Notes under the pieces: model-generated
The model's database searches: none
What the model was told of the DNA's origin: nothing
What the model saw: the letters and a program-made list of their open reading frames with translations, nothing else
Shown here: positions 1 through 11,922 of the stretch, piece by piece
Layout of the letters: the number at the start of each line of letters is the position of its first letter
Position numbering within the stretch: the stretch's first letter is position 1
Made by a program: the position numbers and the translations under genes
NCBI GenBank assembly: GCA_016801845.1
Contig: CM028917.1
Location: 5,656,501-5,720,500, forward strand
Direction: 5' to 3'
Source of the DNA: Polydactylus sextarius
Taxonomy: Eukaryota; Chordata; Actinopteri; Polynemidae
DNA length: 64,000 bases

Positions 1-39
<39 letters not shown>
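1..39. repeat. (CT)n microsatellite at window edge
   Basis: Uninterrupted CT dinucleotide run that continues beyond the left edge of the window. Confidence 0.95.
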
Positions 40-42
<3 letters not shown>

Positions 43-741
43 CGGCTCGTGGCTGAACAATCTGAAGAAAAAAAATAAAAATGAAAATACGACTTTTGTT
101 TTGTTTTTTAATTATTATTATTATTATTTTTTAATTTTTACATTTCTTTTGGAACTGATCACAAGCACATTCCTGACTCTTCTTCTCTGTCCGTGCCGTT
201 GTTTTCTCCAGATACTTTCCTGTTTTTTTTTTTTTTTTTTTGTTTTGTTTTTGTTTCTTTCCTGCGACAATACGACATGTGTTTTAATTCTTTCTCACAT
301 GTATATATATATAAAAAAAGTGCATATATATGTGTACACATGTGCAATACACGCTATCCGAGCAATCTATTACTGTGACTATTATTGATGATTATAACTT
401 TGTCCCTTTTTCGAACTTTTCAGCCCGTTTTTGTTTTTCTTTTCTTCTTCTCGTCCTCATTTTCCTGTCGACGAATCGTGGTGCGAGAGCTTAAAAAGGG
501 AAAGTGACTCTTGTGATTCTACACACTCAGTTTCATTTCAGGGTTTATGGACATTTTTATGAAACCCTGTCTTCTTTGTTTTGTTTTTTTTTTTTTTTTT
601 TTATTAGTATCACTGTAATGTTGTGACGTTGATCCTAATTATCTGTTTCTTTGTTGTTGTTGTTTTTTTTTGTTTTTTGTTTTTTTTTTTTTTAAGTGGG
701 CCTGTTGTTAAAACTTGTCTGGAAACTCAATAAAGCAATTT
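40..741 (+). other. Probable 3' UTR end of an upstream + strand gene
   Basis: T-rich sequence with several oligo-T runs and no convincing coding frame. It ends with AATAAA at 729-734 followed by a T/G-rich stretch, which looks like a poly(A) site. The gene itself would lie left of the window and cannot be identified. It would converge tail to tail with pex12. This is inferred from the poly(A) signal only. Confidence 0.35.
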
Positions 742-1720
742 CACTGACTTGTTTTATTCCCCAGCGTTCAGACAAACATCATCAGGGAAGATTGTCGTTT
801 CTCATGATCGCCACCGTCATGTCTGTTAAATATTTATTAAATATGAAGCTGCAAACAACACAGTTAGCATAAAGGCTTTTACTTCTCGTTAAAAATTAAT
901 GGAGAAACTTCACACTTCCATTAAAAAAAACTTTGTCCTATTTAAAGTCAAACTACTTTAAACAAATCACAAGGATTTCAACTCATTATTGATCATTTAG
1001 ATTTTTTATATCTCGTAGAGTTTTTTAATAATCAGTTTATATTTTATCCCCTCGCCTTTTTTGTCCTGTTCCTTTTTCTCATTTACTTAACCTATCTTGG
1101 CTCCAACAGCTTTCACCTCTTGTCTCATTAAAACTTAATGATAAGGGACCTGTCCCACTCTGGGATGTGATAACTTTTTTAAAACTGTCATGACTCACTG
1201 ATTTATCTCAAGATATATTAACATATTCAGAACAATCTTGTTGAGCTGATTGTGTAGAAAGTTTGACAATATAAGTTGTAGTTTTTGACCAAGCGTTTGA
1301 GAGGTGCACATTGGAGCTTTACACAGATGATTTAAACTAGTCAGGCTGAAAATAAAACACAAAAAAATGCCAAATTTAAATCCATTTAAAGGCACAATGG
1401 TGGCCAGAACTTAAACAAATAACAAGAGGCCTTTAAATTTAATTAATTTTTTTTTGTTTTAATCATCCATTTATCATTCCATTTTTCAAAATAAAGGTCT
1501 CTGGGCTTTTTCACAGTATACTTAATTCAGTTATAAAAGACTAGTGGAGAAATGACCCAAATAACTTATTGATTCACTGCCAAGTTACTCATCAGAAAAT
1601 GAGTTGGTGAATGTTTTGATGATAAAGTTCCCGACAGAATTAAAGACACAGCAGCAGAGACATGTTTACAATTACTGCAGTTAAAAAATTAAATACTGTT
1701 CATACATTTTTAAATATTCA
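742..1720. other. Intergenic, no gene seen
   Basis: AT-rich sequence between two apparent convergent gene ends. The short open frames here resemble no family I know, and no repeat structure stands out. Confidence 0.5.
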
Positions 1721-1738
1721 CACAAGTGCATTGTTAAG

Positions 1739-1744
1739 TTTATT
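1739..1744 (-). terminator. pex12: pex12 poly(A) signal AATAAA
   Basis: AATAAA on the minus strand about 135 bases after the pex12 stop codon, giving a short 3' UTR. It is the first canonical signal downstream of the stop. Confidence 0.6.
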
Positions 1745-1876
1745 TTATACAAAAGAAAAGAAAACAACAAGGTTGTTGTTACGAAAAAATAAACCGTATT
1801 TCATCCACAGTCACGAGTTTCATCTTAAAAACAAGGCCACTGTTTTCAGAAACGTCACACGTGTCCTCAACGTGTT

Positions 1877-3433
1877 CTAACTCTCCGGTGAGTAAATCTT
1901 GATGAGGTGCTGCAGTTCGGTCGGGTATCCCGTGACCGGGCAGCGCCGGTTGGCTTTAACATACATGTAGACGCAGCGGTAGCAGAAGACGAAGCCGGAC
2001 GTGGACAGAGCCGTGGAGTTTGTGCGCAGCCTCCTGCACAGAGGACAGTTCTTGTTGTCTGTGACCAGATGAGTTTCCCCGTCGTTGCCGCTGCTGCTCT
2101 GCTTCTCCCACAGGTGTAATGGTGGTGGAGGGACAGGCAGGGAGGTCAGGGCTTTCACAGTGCTCTGGTTCTCAGAGGAGTACCACCACTCCAGGAACTG
2201 TAGGAAGAAGACGCCGAGGGAGAGGGAGGTGGAGAGGGAGACGGCTACGCCCCTCGCCGCTTGGGACATCAACCACCACGCTCTCTGCGCCAGGCTGCAG
2301 ACACGGGAACAATGCATTGTGGGAGATGAATTTAAGACATTTTTAAATGCACCAAGCTCTCAAAAAGGTTGAAAATAAATGACTTTACCTCCTATCAGCG
2401 GGGATGCCCATGTTGCTCGTCTTCAGCTCCATGTCTCTGATATCTCTGGCATTAAGTCGTGCCAGTCTCACCCTGGCGAGCCACAGCAAAGGACTATGGG
2501 TCTTTGCAACTCCAAAAACAAAGAGCAGCTGATGGCAGAAGACCAACCCCTGCCACGCCGAGCTGACATAGGGGTACGCAGCCACGGCCGCCCGGTACAT
2601 CCTCTGACTCCTCGTCTGTGTCAGCCGGATAGAGAAATCCTCCTCATCCCTGTGTTGCGCCAATGTGGCCTCCAGCTTGGCGCGAAGGTACGGTGCCAGA
2701 CAAAGGAGGAGAAGAGACAACCAGCGGGACATCCCGCGCAGCCCCAGGCCAACGGGAGGTCCCCGTGAAGCTCTTTTCAGGCCATAGAAGTTCTCGGAGA
2801 AGGAGGCGCCACAGTTGGACAGGAAGTGGTTCTGGAGGAGGATGTCCAGCAGCAGGTAGAGCTCGTCGAAGTGTTGCCATAGAAACCCGAAGCGGGATGG
2901 GTTGGACTCAGCCAGAACCTGAGACCAAAGCAAACGGGTAAAGTCAAGATTCTGGTATGTCTGCTATTTGCATAAAGATTACAGCTGGTTACAGCTACTA
3001 GCTATTGATCTCATTAGGGAAATTATTGAGATATGAATATGTATAAACATATGTTTTAATTGGTATGTGTATCCATTACCAATGTATGTATGTATAATTG
3101 TATCTACACTGCGTGCACAATTATTAGGTGAGTATTTGTGTGAGTGAGTATTTTGACCATATTGTCATTTTTATGCATATTTTCCAACTACAAGCTATAT
3201 AAACTGGACAGACAGGTTAAAAAAAGGGTAACAGCAGCTAACCTAAAGTTTAATGATCATTTTTCACAGGCTTCACAGGGTTTAATGAAGACTCAGTCGT
3301 GTCACCTCACCTTGACAGCATGTCTCAGCGCGGGTTTCACAGCCTCCATCAAAGACTCCTGAGCCAGAACCTCAAACACCGATGGCTGCTCATTCCCGGC
3401 AGTGGAGGTCAGATGAGCTCCGGCTTCTGCCAT
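1877..3433 (-). CDS. pex12: Peroxisome assembly protein 12 (peroxin-12)
   Basis: PEX12 is a peroxisomal membrane RING protein that works with PEX2 and PEX10 in ubiquitination and recycling of the import receptor PEX5. Coding exons are 3311-3433, 2389-2918 and 1877-2294, joined in phases 0 and 2 with GT-AG borders; together they give 356 residues, close to the human 359. The start MAEAGAH and the junction text KVLAESNP match the vertebrate protein as I recall it. Exons 1-2 carry the Pex2/Pex12 N-terminal domain with hydrophobic membrane segments. Exon 3 holds [16 protein letters not shown] and the C-terminal RING-like zinc module CPLC...CYRC...CPVTGYPTE, and ends LIKIYSPES. Like other PEX12 proteins the module has fewer cysteines than a full RING. 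The frame is intact, so the gene looks functional. The converging gene on its left is unidentified. Confidence 0.97.
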
Positions 3434-3896
3434 GGCTGCTGCACGATGAAAACACAGGAGGACAAATTATGAAATATTCTGGAGCTTGTTTTAGAAGTTC
3501 CACATCAGCCTCAAACTAGTTAGGGGATAAGTACAACAACTCAGAGGTTTTCAGAATCTAACTTACACAAGTGACACCTACATGTATCACTTATGTAGAT
3601 AAAGTGAAAAATGACCTGAAGTTCAATATTCAAGACAGTATGTGTCTGAAACTGAATGCGTTGTAACAAAGCCCCAAATGAGCTGAACATTTTTAAGTTT
3701 TTATGTTGAAGAACATATGGTTGAAAAGATTTTTCAGTGAACTTCAGTGTGACTGTAAGATTCCTGTGGAGATAAAATAATAATTTACTAAAACTTAACA
3801 GCACAAGTGAAAGTATATCTGTCATTTAACCCAAATCTCATTAATAAAGTCATACTTGTTTGTCGTATTTTATTTATGCAGCCATGTGACATTACC

Positions 3897-4150
3897 TTCT
3901 TCTGCAGCTCGTTAGCTTTAAGCTAGCAGGACGACGTCACTGTGTTTGCTGGGGTCTCTGCGCGCTACGTTAACATCACACGGTCATTTACAAACACGCC
4001 ATGAAACTGTGAACAGACCGGTAAATATACACTGACTGGTTATTCTCCATTTCTCTCCTGCAGTCACACTCGCTCAATGCACGACACACGCACAGCTGAG
4101 CTCTGGAACAGTCACTTCCGGACACAAACGGTTGCCTCTACTTACGTCAT
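3897..4150 (-). promoter_or_regulatory. pex12: pex12 first non-coding exon and promoter region
   Basis: A consensus donor (GAAG then GTAATG) lies at 3894-3896 on the minus strand, and an acceptor (GTGCAG) sits just before the ATG near 3440. This implies an untranslated first exon upstream of 3896. The surrounding block has more CpG than its flanks. At 4143-4155 it contains TTACGTCATGACG, two overlapping CRE/ATF-like half sites. No TATA box is evident. The transcription start was not determined. Confidence 0.5.
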
Positions 4151-4265
4151 GACGCAGCGCACGAATTTTCCGGGCAGGTCGTGATGAATAAAGATTAATC
4201 GAACTAGAGTATATTTTACGTAAAAATGTAAAGAAAAAGAAAAATGAAAAAGATTTTCCATTAAA

Positions 4266-4271
4266 AACAAC

Positions 4272-4310
<39 letters not shown>
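4266..4310. repeat. (AAT)n microsatellite
   Basis: Run of about 14 ATA/AAT trinucleotides upstream of pex12. Confidence 0.9.
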
Positions 4311-4311
<1 letters not shown>

Positions 4312-4811
4312 CAGAACCTTTGATAATTAGTAGTGACATGCAGTGATTCATGGGATATTTGTGCTCTTGGTGTCTTGGGCTTGATGCAGAGCTTACTAGT
4401 GCTAGTTTAGCTTGGTAATCTAATCTTTGTTTATGAATATTAACATGTCTTGTGTCATATTTAAGACAATATGGATGATTGAAACCAGCATCTTGAATAT
4501 AAGTCATAATATTGTAATTGAAAATGCTTGTTGAGCTTGAAGTAAATCCGAGCATCTACAAGTTAATAACAGAGGCCTATGAATTGAGAATCTCACGGTG
4601 TGGGGGTGTGTAAGGGTGAAAAACCCCTGCTATAGGACAAATAAAGGAATTTTAATTTGAATCATAGTCAATGTGCAACATTATATAGATGTTATGTAAG
4701 TAAATTGTTTGTGATTCAGAATTACTTTGACATGTGGCTAGCTAATTGCTAGCTATATGTGACTGGCTTTGAGTAATATAATACATTCCTTGCATAAAGC
4801 AACATTGTGAA

Positions 4812-5325
4812 ATAAAATTCAAATCAATTTATTTATGTAGCACATAGCACACAAAACAGCAGAAGTTGACCCAATGTTCTTTACAAGAGACACAAAGATG
4901 ATAAACATTTAGAAAAAAAAGACATAGCTTGGCTTTGCTAAGCATGTCATAGCTCAGAGCTGAGGCACTGCAAGAGGTCCACAGGTTACAGCATAAGAGA
5001 AATAAATACAAAAGAGGAATAAATAGAGAAAAATACATAGGTAAAAATATAAATGTAAAAATGTAAAATGTAAAAAAAGCAATTAAAAAGCTTGTAACAA
5101 ATAAAAATAACCAAGAGTGTGTCTTCAGGTTAAAAGCAAGAGAGAAGAGATGGATCTTAAGAGAAGATTTAAAACCAGGTTCTTGAGGTTCTGGTCTTGA
5201 GGCAGGAGAGAGGGATTACAAGAAGATTTTGGGAGGATGACCTGAGAGACCCAGGGGCAGAATATGGAGATAAAAGCTCAGTGATGTAGGATGGAGCTAA
5301 CCCATTAAGAGCTTTAAAAAAGTGA
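4812..5325. repeat. Dispersed fish repeat, degenerate copy
   Basis: It begins with an ATTCAAATCAATTTATTTATG-like head followed by TAGCACATAGCACACAAAA. It ends with the phrase for 'aggatggagctaacccatta-agagctttaaaa'. Both resemble the abundant interspersed repeat of teleost genomes whose copies start with AATTTTATTTATATAGC. Family assignment is from memory; the copy is diverged and has no intact frame. Confidence 0.55.
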
Positions 5326-5329
5326 TATT

Positions 5330-5800
5330 ATTTAATAAAATGTGGCTTGAAGTTAAAGTACTATCAGGAAAACTTACAAAATTACACTTAAGTCAATATG
5401 GCAGTAAAGAGCTGCTAATGCTAACAGTCATTGTCAGCACTATTGGTTATAGTTTATTTATTGTTTCATCTGATCTGAGACCCAAAGCATCAGCCTCATA
5501 TCAGCCACTATGATCAATCTGCCTATTCTGTGTCTGTCTGAGAAATACACACACACACACACAAACTCTGGAGAATCTTTATATAATGTTTCAAGTCAGT
5601 GAAAATAGATGGATGCAAGGCTCCCTGGTGGTATTAATAGGAGAGGAGAAAAGAGTGGGGAGGGCATGACAGACACTAAAAACATGATGAAAACATCAGA
5701 CAAGCTGCCAGAGTTTAGTGGATGAGAGGAAACATTTGGTGATTGGAGAGGATTAGAGGATTAGTGACACAGCTGACTGCACCGAGTCTCCATCAGCATC
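5330..5800. other. Intergenic, no gene seen
   Basis: No coding frame of note. It includes a short (CA)n run near 5550 and purine-rich sequence just before the probable first exon of the LRR gene. Confidence 0.4.
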
Positions 5801-5937
5801 AGCATCATCGCCGTCTTTGTCTCTCTCTGTCCATCTCTTTGTGCGTCTATGTCGAGCTGTTGTGTGGTGAATTAAGAGGACATGTAGAAGTTGATGATTA
5901 AGGATGGAGACGTCTTTATTTCTCATCAGCTGGAGAG
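5800..5937 (+). other. Probable 5' UTR exon of the LRR gene, with uORF start
   Basis: A strong donor (GGAGAG then GTGAGT) follows 5937. The ATG at 5904 opens a frame that would cross the splice to the acceptor at 6925-6926 and stop at 7007-7009, 17 bases before the main ATG. The 5' end of the exon is not defined. Linkage to the LRR gene is inferred from the splice signals. Confidence 0.4.
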
Positions 5938-7026
5938 GTGAGTCAGGAAGAGGAAATCAGACCAATTGATTTTTTGTGTCAGCCGAGAAAAGTGTGCTGT
6001 CAACAACAAATTACTGTATTCTATTTTTCAACCACATATTATAAAAAGTATGTAGTAAAGAAATTGTGTTTAATGAGAGTTGAGGACAAAAACAAACAGT
6101 TCATCGTGTAGCTCCAGCGAAGAGGAAATGAGTGCTGAAAACCATTATTGCTTTTACACTTTGTTATACAATGAAACACAGCTGTGTCGTAAGAGATGTT
6201 CACTGAATGTAATCCTTCCTGCTGCTCTGCTCTGTAATGGCTGCCATTATGCAATTACATTTGGATGGGAACATCCAAAAACAATTATAGGGGCTATTCA
6301 AAATGAATCAGTTACATAATGGGAAAAATTTAGTGATTATTTTTCCAAGGCTGACATTCGATTATAGTAAGTATGCGTGTACCTCTTGAACAGTTCTAGA
6401 TGCAGAGGTAAAAACCACCAAATCTTCTAAAAAAGGCCCACTCATATTATTTTATTGCTCATTGACAATTCACTGACTTCCCATGGCTGCCCAAATCAAA
6501 TTCAAGTAACTTGGGGTGCCTACAGCGTGATCTTCATCCATCTACTTGAACTCAGACATGCCCCAATAAACTAAACTGTGTCCCACCAAATTACCAACAG
6601 ACAAAATTAGTCAGTGTTTGGTGAACATAGTTGGGCAATTACAAATTAAATATTTCTATCAGGATTCAGTGAGGAACAAAACTAAGCTGAAAGACAAATG
6701 ATTTTTGCCTGATACACAAATGTAAGTGAATGCTGATGATGCTGCATGTCCTCCGGACTTACATAAACAGTAGTCAGTGTTTTGTGCTTAATTTTTTCTG
6801 CAAAGGAAATTTTAAAAGTAATACCACAGCTTTAAATACTTGCTATGTCCAGTAAATCTTTATAATTTACATATAAACTAAAAACGGTTTGTTTTTTTTA
6901 AATTTTTTTTTTAATTTTATTTCTAGGTTGGTCGATATTGATACCAAGACTTGGCAAAGACAACGGCAAAATTAAACTACCAGGCTTCATGCAGCTTTCC
7001 ACACCTTAACTACTCCCCCAAGAAAT

Positions 7027-10000
7027 ATGTGTCTCCTTTTCCTGGGCCTCTTCTTCCTCATTTTTGCCTTCTATTCGCCCTGGCTCCTTTTACCATCAGT
7101 CGATTGCTCACGGTTGTGTCCGCACCAGTGCATCTGTTATGAGAACGCTGACCTGGTGGACTGTCACGCTCGTGGGTTTGAACACGTTCCCAGAGGCCTC
7201 CCACATGGCACGTGGCTGCTGGAGCTGGGAGGAAACAATCTGAGTCACGTTGGTACCCGAGCCTTCTCTGGGCTGTGGTCCCTGCGGGTGCTGGTCATGA
7301 CCAGCAGCCAGATACAAGAAATACAATCACAGGTAATTTCTGAAAAAAATGTTGGCAGTTTATAGTCAATTAAGACAAAAACATTAAAGTTCCAGGTTTT
7401 TCAAGTAAAGTCATTGAAAGCAGCTGAACTTAGTTCAGTTTTACAGGTGCTAGATATTTGTCTCTTTTTGTGATGGTCACTACAGTGACTTGACTAGATC
7501 GGTGATCAAAAGAGAATCAAAACAACAGGTAATATTAACATTCCTGTCTATCATCGGAGACAAGTCTTGACATTAAAAAATGCATTTGATCTGAACCATC
7601 AACCACCATTTGTCTGAAGTTTGATGCAGTAAACAGCTGTTAATGCAAATGTTGGCTAACAGAGGAGTGAGGACACTGTCATCACCGTTGTTCATGTTCA
7701 CATTAACTACATCATTTGTAGCTGGATGGTTCATGATCAACTATTCCCATAACAGAATATTGTCCTTTTGAACTTAGACTTTTTCAAACTGAAATTACAG
7801 TGACTCTTGTGGAGGTTAAAATATTGGCAACATTGCAGGTGGCAAGTCAGTTCCTCCAAAGCTTATTTTGGTGATTCAGAATTTATTGCTGATTTTCTGA
7901 TCCCATGAGTGACTGACATGAGAAAACTGCTGAAATACCAGCTGACCTGAAGGAACACAAGTGTGACGAATGTGTGAGGATGGAGGTGGAGAGAACGGAA
8001 AGTTAGTGGGCTGAAGATTTTATATTACTTTTTTCTCTCCACAGGCATTTTTTTCTTTGTCTTTCCTGGAGAAGCTGGATCTTAGTTGGAACCAGATACA
8101 ATCTCTCCCTGTCGACTTCTCAACCAGTCTCTCAGCTCTCAGAGAGCTTCGACTGGAGCACAACAGCCTACGTTATTTATCTGGATACAGGTACTTGTCT
8201 GTCTGCCTTCAAAGTACAACTGAAGTTTATCATTTTTCCACCATTACACTTTCATCAGCCTCTTCTTGTCATATTAGTCTCATCTGACATTTGATACACC
8301 TGACATTTGATACTTGATTGTGCATGTGCAGTAAAAAGTTCAGGAGATAAATGTAGCTGGATATCATCTTGTCTGCAAAAATGAGTTCAAATTTCTTCCA
8401 AAGACCTTGTTCTTACTGTGTTTTAGATTAGACAGATAAAGTTACTGAAGAAATTGCACCAAAACTGTTGGATATGTGTTGGAGCACCTGGCTAATACAT
8501 TCATGATATCCAAGCCACTGTTATCATCTCCCTTATCCATCAGCTTGGAGTATTTGGACAACATGGAGAAACTGGACCTCAGTCATAACCAGCTGGTGTC
8601 AGTTGGGCCTGGTGTATTCAGGGGTCTGTCCAGGCTCAGGCAGCTCTACCTGCACAACAACAGACTGATTGTGGTACAGCAAGGAAGCTTGGATATGTTG
8701 CCCAGCCTAGAGGTACAGATCTAATTACTGAAGTGATCATAAGGTTATTTGAATGCCTGTCTGTCTAATAACCTGTTTGCCCATGTAGGTCCTCCAGCTG
8801 AGCAATAACAACATCTCTCAGATAGACAACGATGCTCTGGCTCCGCTCTACGGCCTGGGGGTTCTCGCCCTGGATGGAAACAACCTGCATCACCTCAAGT
8901 TTAAAACCTTCATCAGCCTGCACACGACAGCCACACACATCCAGCTGTCAGGTTTCTACATCTTGTTTATTAAGTGAAGAAGCACCACTCTTACGCCAAA
9001 TTTCCACTGGATGTATGTCGCTTGCGTCTCTGATCTGTCATCCACCGTCTGTCAATACCTACCAGATGCGTTCGCAGTCCAGCTCATCTGGCATCACGAG
9101 ATCTTGTGAATTCACATACAATCGTGCGTTACAGCAGGATATAGTTTCTATATAGTGTTAACAGGGTGAAATGATGTCCGAAAACCTTGACGTCAGGTCT
9201 GCCTCCGCCCCTGTAGTGCAGTTAAATATGATCCGGGTTTATATTATTTTGAAAGTTAAGCAGATTTTTTGCTTTGTTTCTGTGCACAACTTGACCTGTC
9301 CCACACTCTGTGCTATGTGCCGAAAAGCTGCACCGTTGTCCCTGTCTTCTTGCGGTTTGGCTGCGCAGAGCTCCGGAACGCCAGATCAGGGATCAGCTAA
9401 TGCGCAGCTGGCGGAAACACAACCATTGACTAGAATAAAAAATGTATCAGATTCACTGACAGATCTGTAAAACAATGCAAGGGTTATGCATCCAGTGGAA
9501 ATTTGGGGTTACCCTTTTTATTCATGCTATTGGCACAAAAGTAAATAACCACAGCTATACTATATGGTTTATTATTTGAATGTAAAACTCTAAAGTCTGA
9601 CTTGATGATTATTTATAATGATCTGTAGAACAGCGCGGTGAACATATAAATGTGGGATTTCTACAATGAATGAAAAGAAGAGTAAAAAGAATGATTTTGT
9701 TCATGCAGGATGTTTATATTTTGCAAAGTTAATCAGTTATGCACAGAAGATTTTATACCCACATTATTATCTTGTGTACACGCAATAAAGAAAACTTTAG
9801 ATCAGACTAATTAGACAGATCAGACTTCATTTGTCAGACTTTCAATGCAGAAGAGTTATGCAGAAGAGATAACTACAGGTACATAACTACATAACTACAA
9901 CTAAAAACTACATGATGAAAACGGAACCCAATAATGTCCCTCAGTGAATATTCTTTCCACTTCAGGTAACCCGTGGAGCTGTGACTGCGAGCTGCACCGT

Positions 10001-10273
10001 GTCTTCAGTAAGATCCTACATGTCCGCCATCTCCACATTGACGACTACAGGAATGTGACGTGTCGGGACCCGCCGCAGCTGTCCGGGGCCTCGTTGGCCT
10101 GGGTGGACAGCCAGCTCTGCATCGCAGAGACTGCCACCGTGCTTGTCATCACCATCACTGTGCTCGTTACTGTGGTGGCGGCGTTAGTGATGGCTGAGAG
10201 AAACAGGAAGAGGAACAGTGGAAAGAACTGGGACACGGAGTCGCAGACTCAAATGAACAGCCCGCCATCCTGA
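7027..10273 (+). CDS. Leucine-rich-repeat single-pass membrane protein, unidentified
   Basis: Five coding exons, 7027-7332, 8045-8190, 8544-8712, 8789-8951 and 9966-10273, join in frame (phases 0, 2, 0, 1) to 363 residues. The protein starts with a hydrophobic signal peptide (MCLLFLGLFFLIFAF). An LRRNT cysteine cap follows (CSRLCPHQCICYENADLVDC), then about six or seven LRRs such as LEKLDLSWNQIQSLP, MEKLDLSHNQLVSV and LRQLYLHNNRL. Next come an LRRCT cap (NPWSCDCEL...NVTCRDPP...C), one transmembrane helix (VLVITITVLVTVVAALVMA) and a short basic tail. It is therefore a type I cell-surface protein probably used for recognition or adhesion. The design is shared by BK gamma subunits (LRRC26/52/55), TPBG-like proteins and others, and I cannot choose between them. 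A transposon-like element sits in the last intron without breaking the frame. Confidence 0.85.
8996..9506. mobile_element. MITE-like element with perfect 18-bp terminal inverted repeats
   Basis: The ends ccaaatttccactggatg (8996-9013) and catccagtggaaatttgg (9489-9506) are exact reverse complements about 510 bp apart. The interior has a higher CpG content than the flanks and no transposase frame. This is the build of a non-autonomous DNA transposon. TTAC occurs just outside both ends and may be the target duplication, although the outermost bases are uneven. It lies in the last intron of the LRR gene. Confidence 0.8.
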
Positions 10274-10460
10274 GAGTGTCTACAGCACTTCAAGATGGAT
10301 GATTACTTGATCCTTTGAAAGTCAAACAAGCAATAGAGGACTTTTTGAAGATTTTTGTCATGTTCTACTTCATAGCATATTTTGCAATTTGTCTCCATAT
10401 GTAGAAAAATGACTCCCCTTGTCCAAAAATATCTTAAAAATAAAAAATAACAAATAAAAT
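10274..10460 (+). other. LRR gene 3' UTR
   Basis: Non-coding sequence after the stop, ending in an A-rich stretch with AATAAA motifs around 10438-10458. A second AATAAA near 10896 could serve a longer transcript. Confidence 0.5.
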
Positions 10461-11368
10461 TCTGATAATAGAATAGTGCAGTCTATATGTTTTTGTCAAT
10501 CTGTTCCGCTGTTTTGCTGCTGCAAAATAATAAATATGCATTAATATATTTGAATATTTTGAATAATTTTCACATATAACTTCCTCTTGTCTGGATCACT
10601 TCCCAGAGATAGTTGCAGAATGTGACCAACAGAGAAAAGAAACACTTCTCATGGAACATTTGTCCATTTATCATAATGATCATTGTTTGAGTAACAGAAA
10701 TATTTTAATGTACAAATGAAAAATTGACAATACAAGCCATGACTGCACATTGTAACTCTTTAACTTTGTTCTGTACTCTTTGACTATTTTCTCCTCTGTG
10801 ATTGTATTGTTTCTTATTAATATTTGCTATGCTGAATCACCTAATCACACAAAACCACTAAATTAATGTCCACAATGTAAGATACATTTTTGCAAATAAA
10901 AACAGTTGCCAAAATTACCGTTTTCTTGCTGTATATAACAATGTTTGTACTCTGGCTAGTAAGATCAGTCAGACAGTCGTCAGCAAAGACAGAGGACCTG
11001 ATAGAGACCATATGGCTCTCTGGACCAGAGGATTAGTGCTGGACTGATGCAGGGACAGAAACAGAGACAGAGACATACAGTGCTATTAAGGTAACAGCAA
11101 AGGCCAGATGTCATGATCATTACGGATGGATTCATTATTCAGAGTATTAAGGAAACCAAACAAGTCCAAGAGGAGACAGACATTCTCTTTTTCATTGTCA
11201 CACATAATTACCTGCTGACCCCAGCTATCCTATGGCCGATGAATTCAGGTTGCTGCATTCAGGCCGCAGATACAGACCACCGAGGTGTAGAACCAACACA
11301 TTAAACCATTCTTTTGTCATCATTGTGATTACAGCTTTGAATGAATGGTGTAATTATTATATCACTGC

Positions 11369-11442
<74 letters not shown>

Positions 11443-11449
11443 CTCTATC

Positions 11450-11530
<81 letters not shown>
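11369..11530. repeat. (CTAT)n microsatellite
   Basis: About 150 bases of CTAT tetranucleotides with a short CT leader and one CTCTATCT interruption. It is a likely polymorphic marker. Confidence 0.98.
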
Positions 11531-11889
11531 GTGCTGTTACTCTTTAATGCATGGACTTCAGACCAGTCTGTCAACTGAACATACTGACATTAATCCTCCA
11601 TCTAACCAACAAGAGCATTACTAGGATTAATGACTCGAAAGTAGTTGCTGCATTTCAAGTTAATTCCTTACGCATCTTAATACAATAAAAATTAATCACA
11701 GCAGTGTAACACATTACTCATTTATTTATTTATTTTTTTATCTCATTCATGTGAGCCAAACGCAAGAATTAATTACTGCTCAATACAGATGAAGATCAGA
11801 CACTGGATTACTTCAGATGTGGACAGTGGCATGACTATGTGGACTATGTTTACAGAAAGGAAATGTGCTGGTTGCTGGCACCATTCAGG

Positions 11890-11891
11890 AC

Positions 11892-11920
<29 letters not shown>
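11890..11920. repeat. Poly(A) run
   Basis: About 30 consecutive A residues, with no retroposon body recognised upstream. Confidence 0.9.

Positions 11921-11922
<2 letters not shown>

Noticed and set aside
1..741. Assignment of the 3' UTR to ap2b1, which neighbours PEX12 in mammals
   Set aside because: In mammals, as I recall, that gene lies head to head with PEX12, whereas this transcript end converges with pex12. No coding sequence is present to identify it.
11232..11624. 130-codon frame rich in IYLS
   Set aside because: It is a translation of the CTAT microsatellite.
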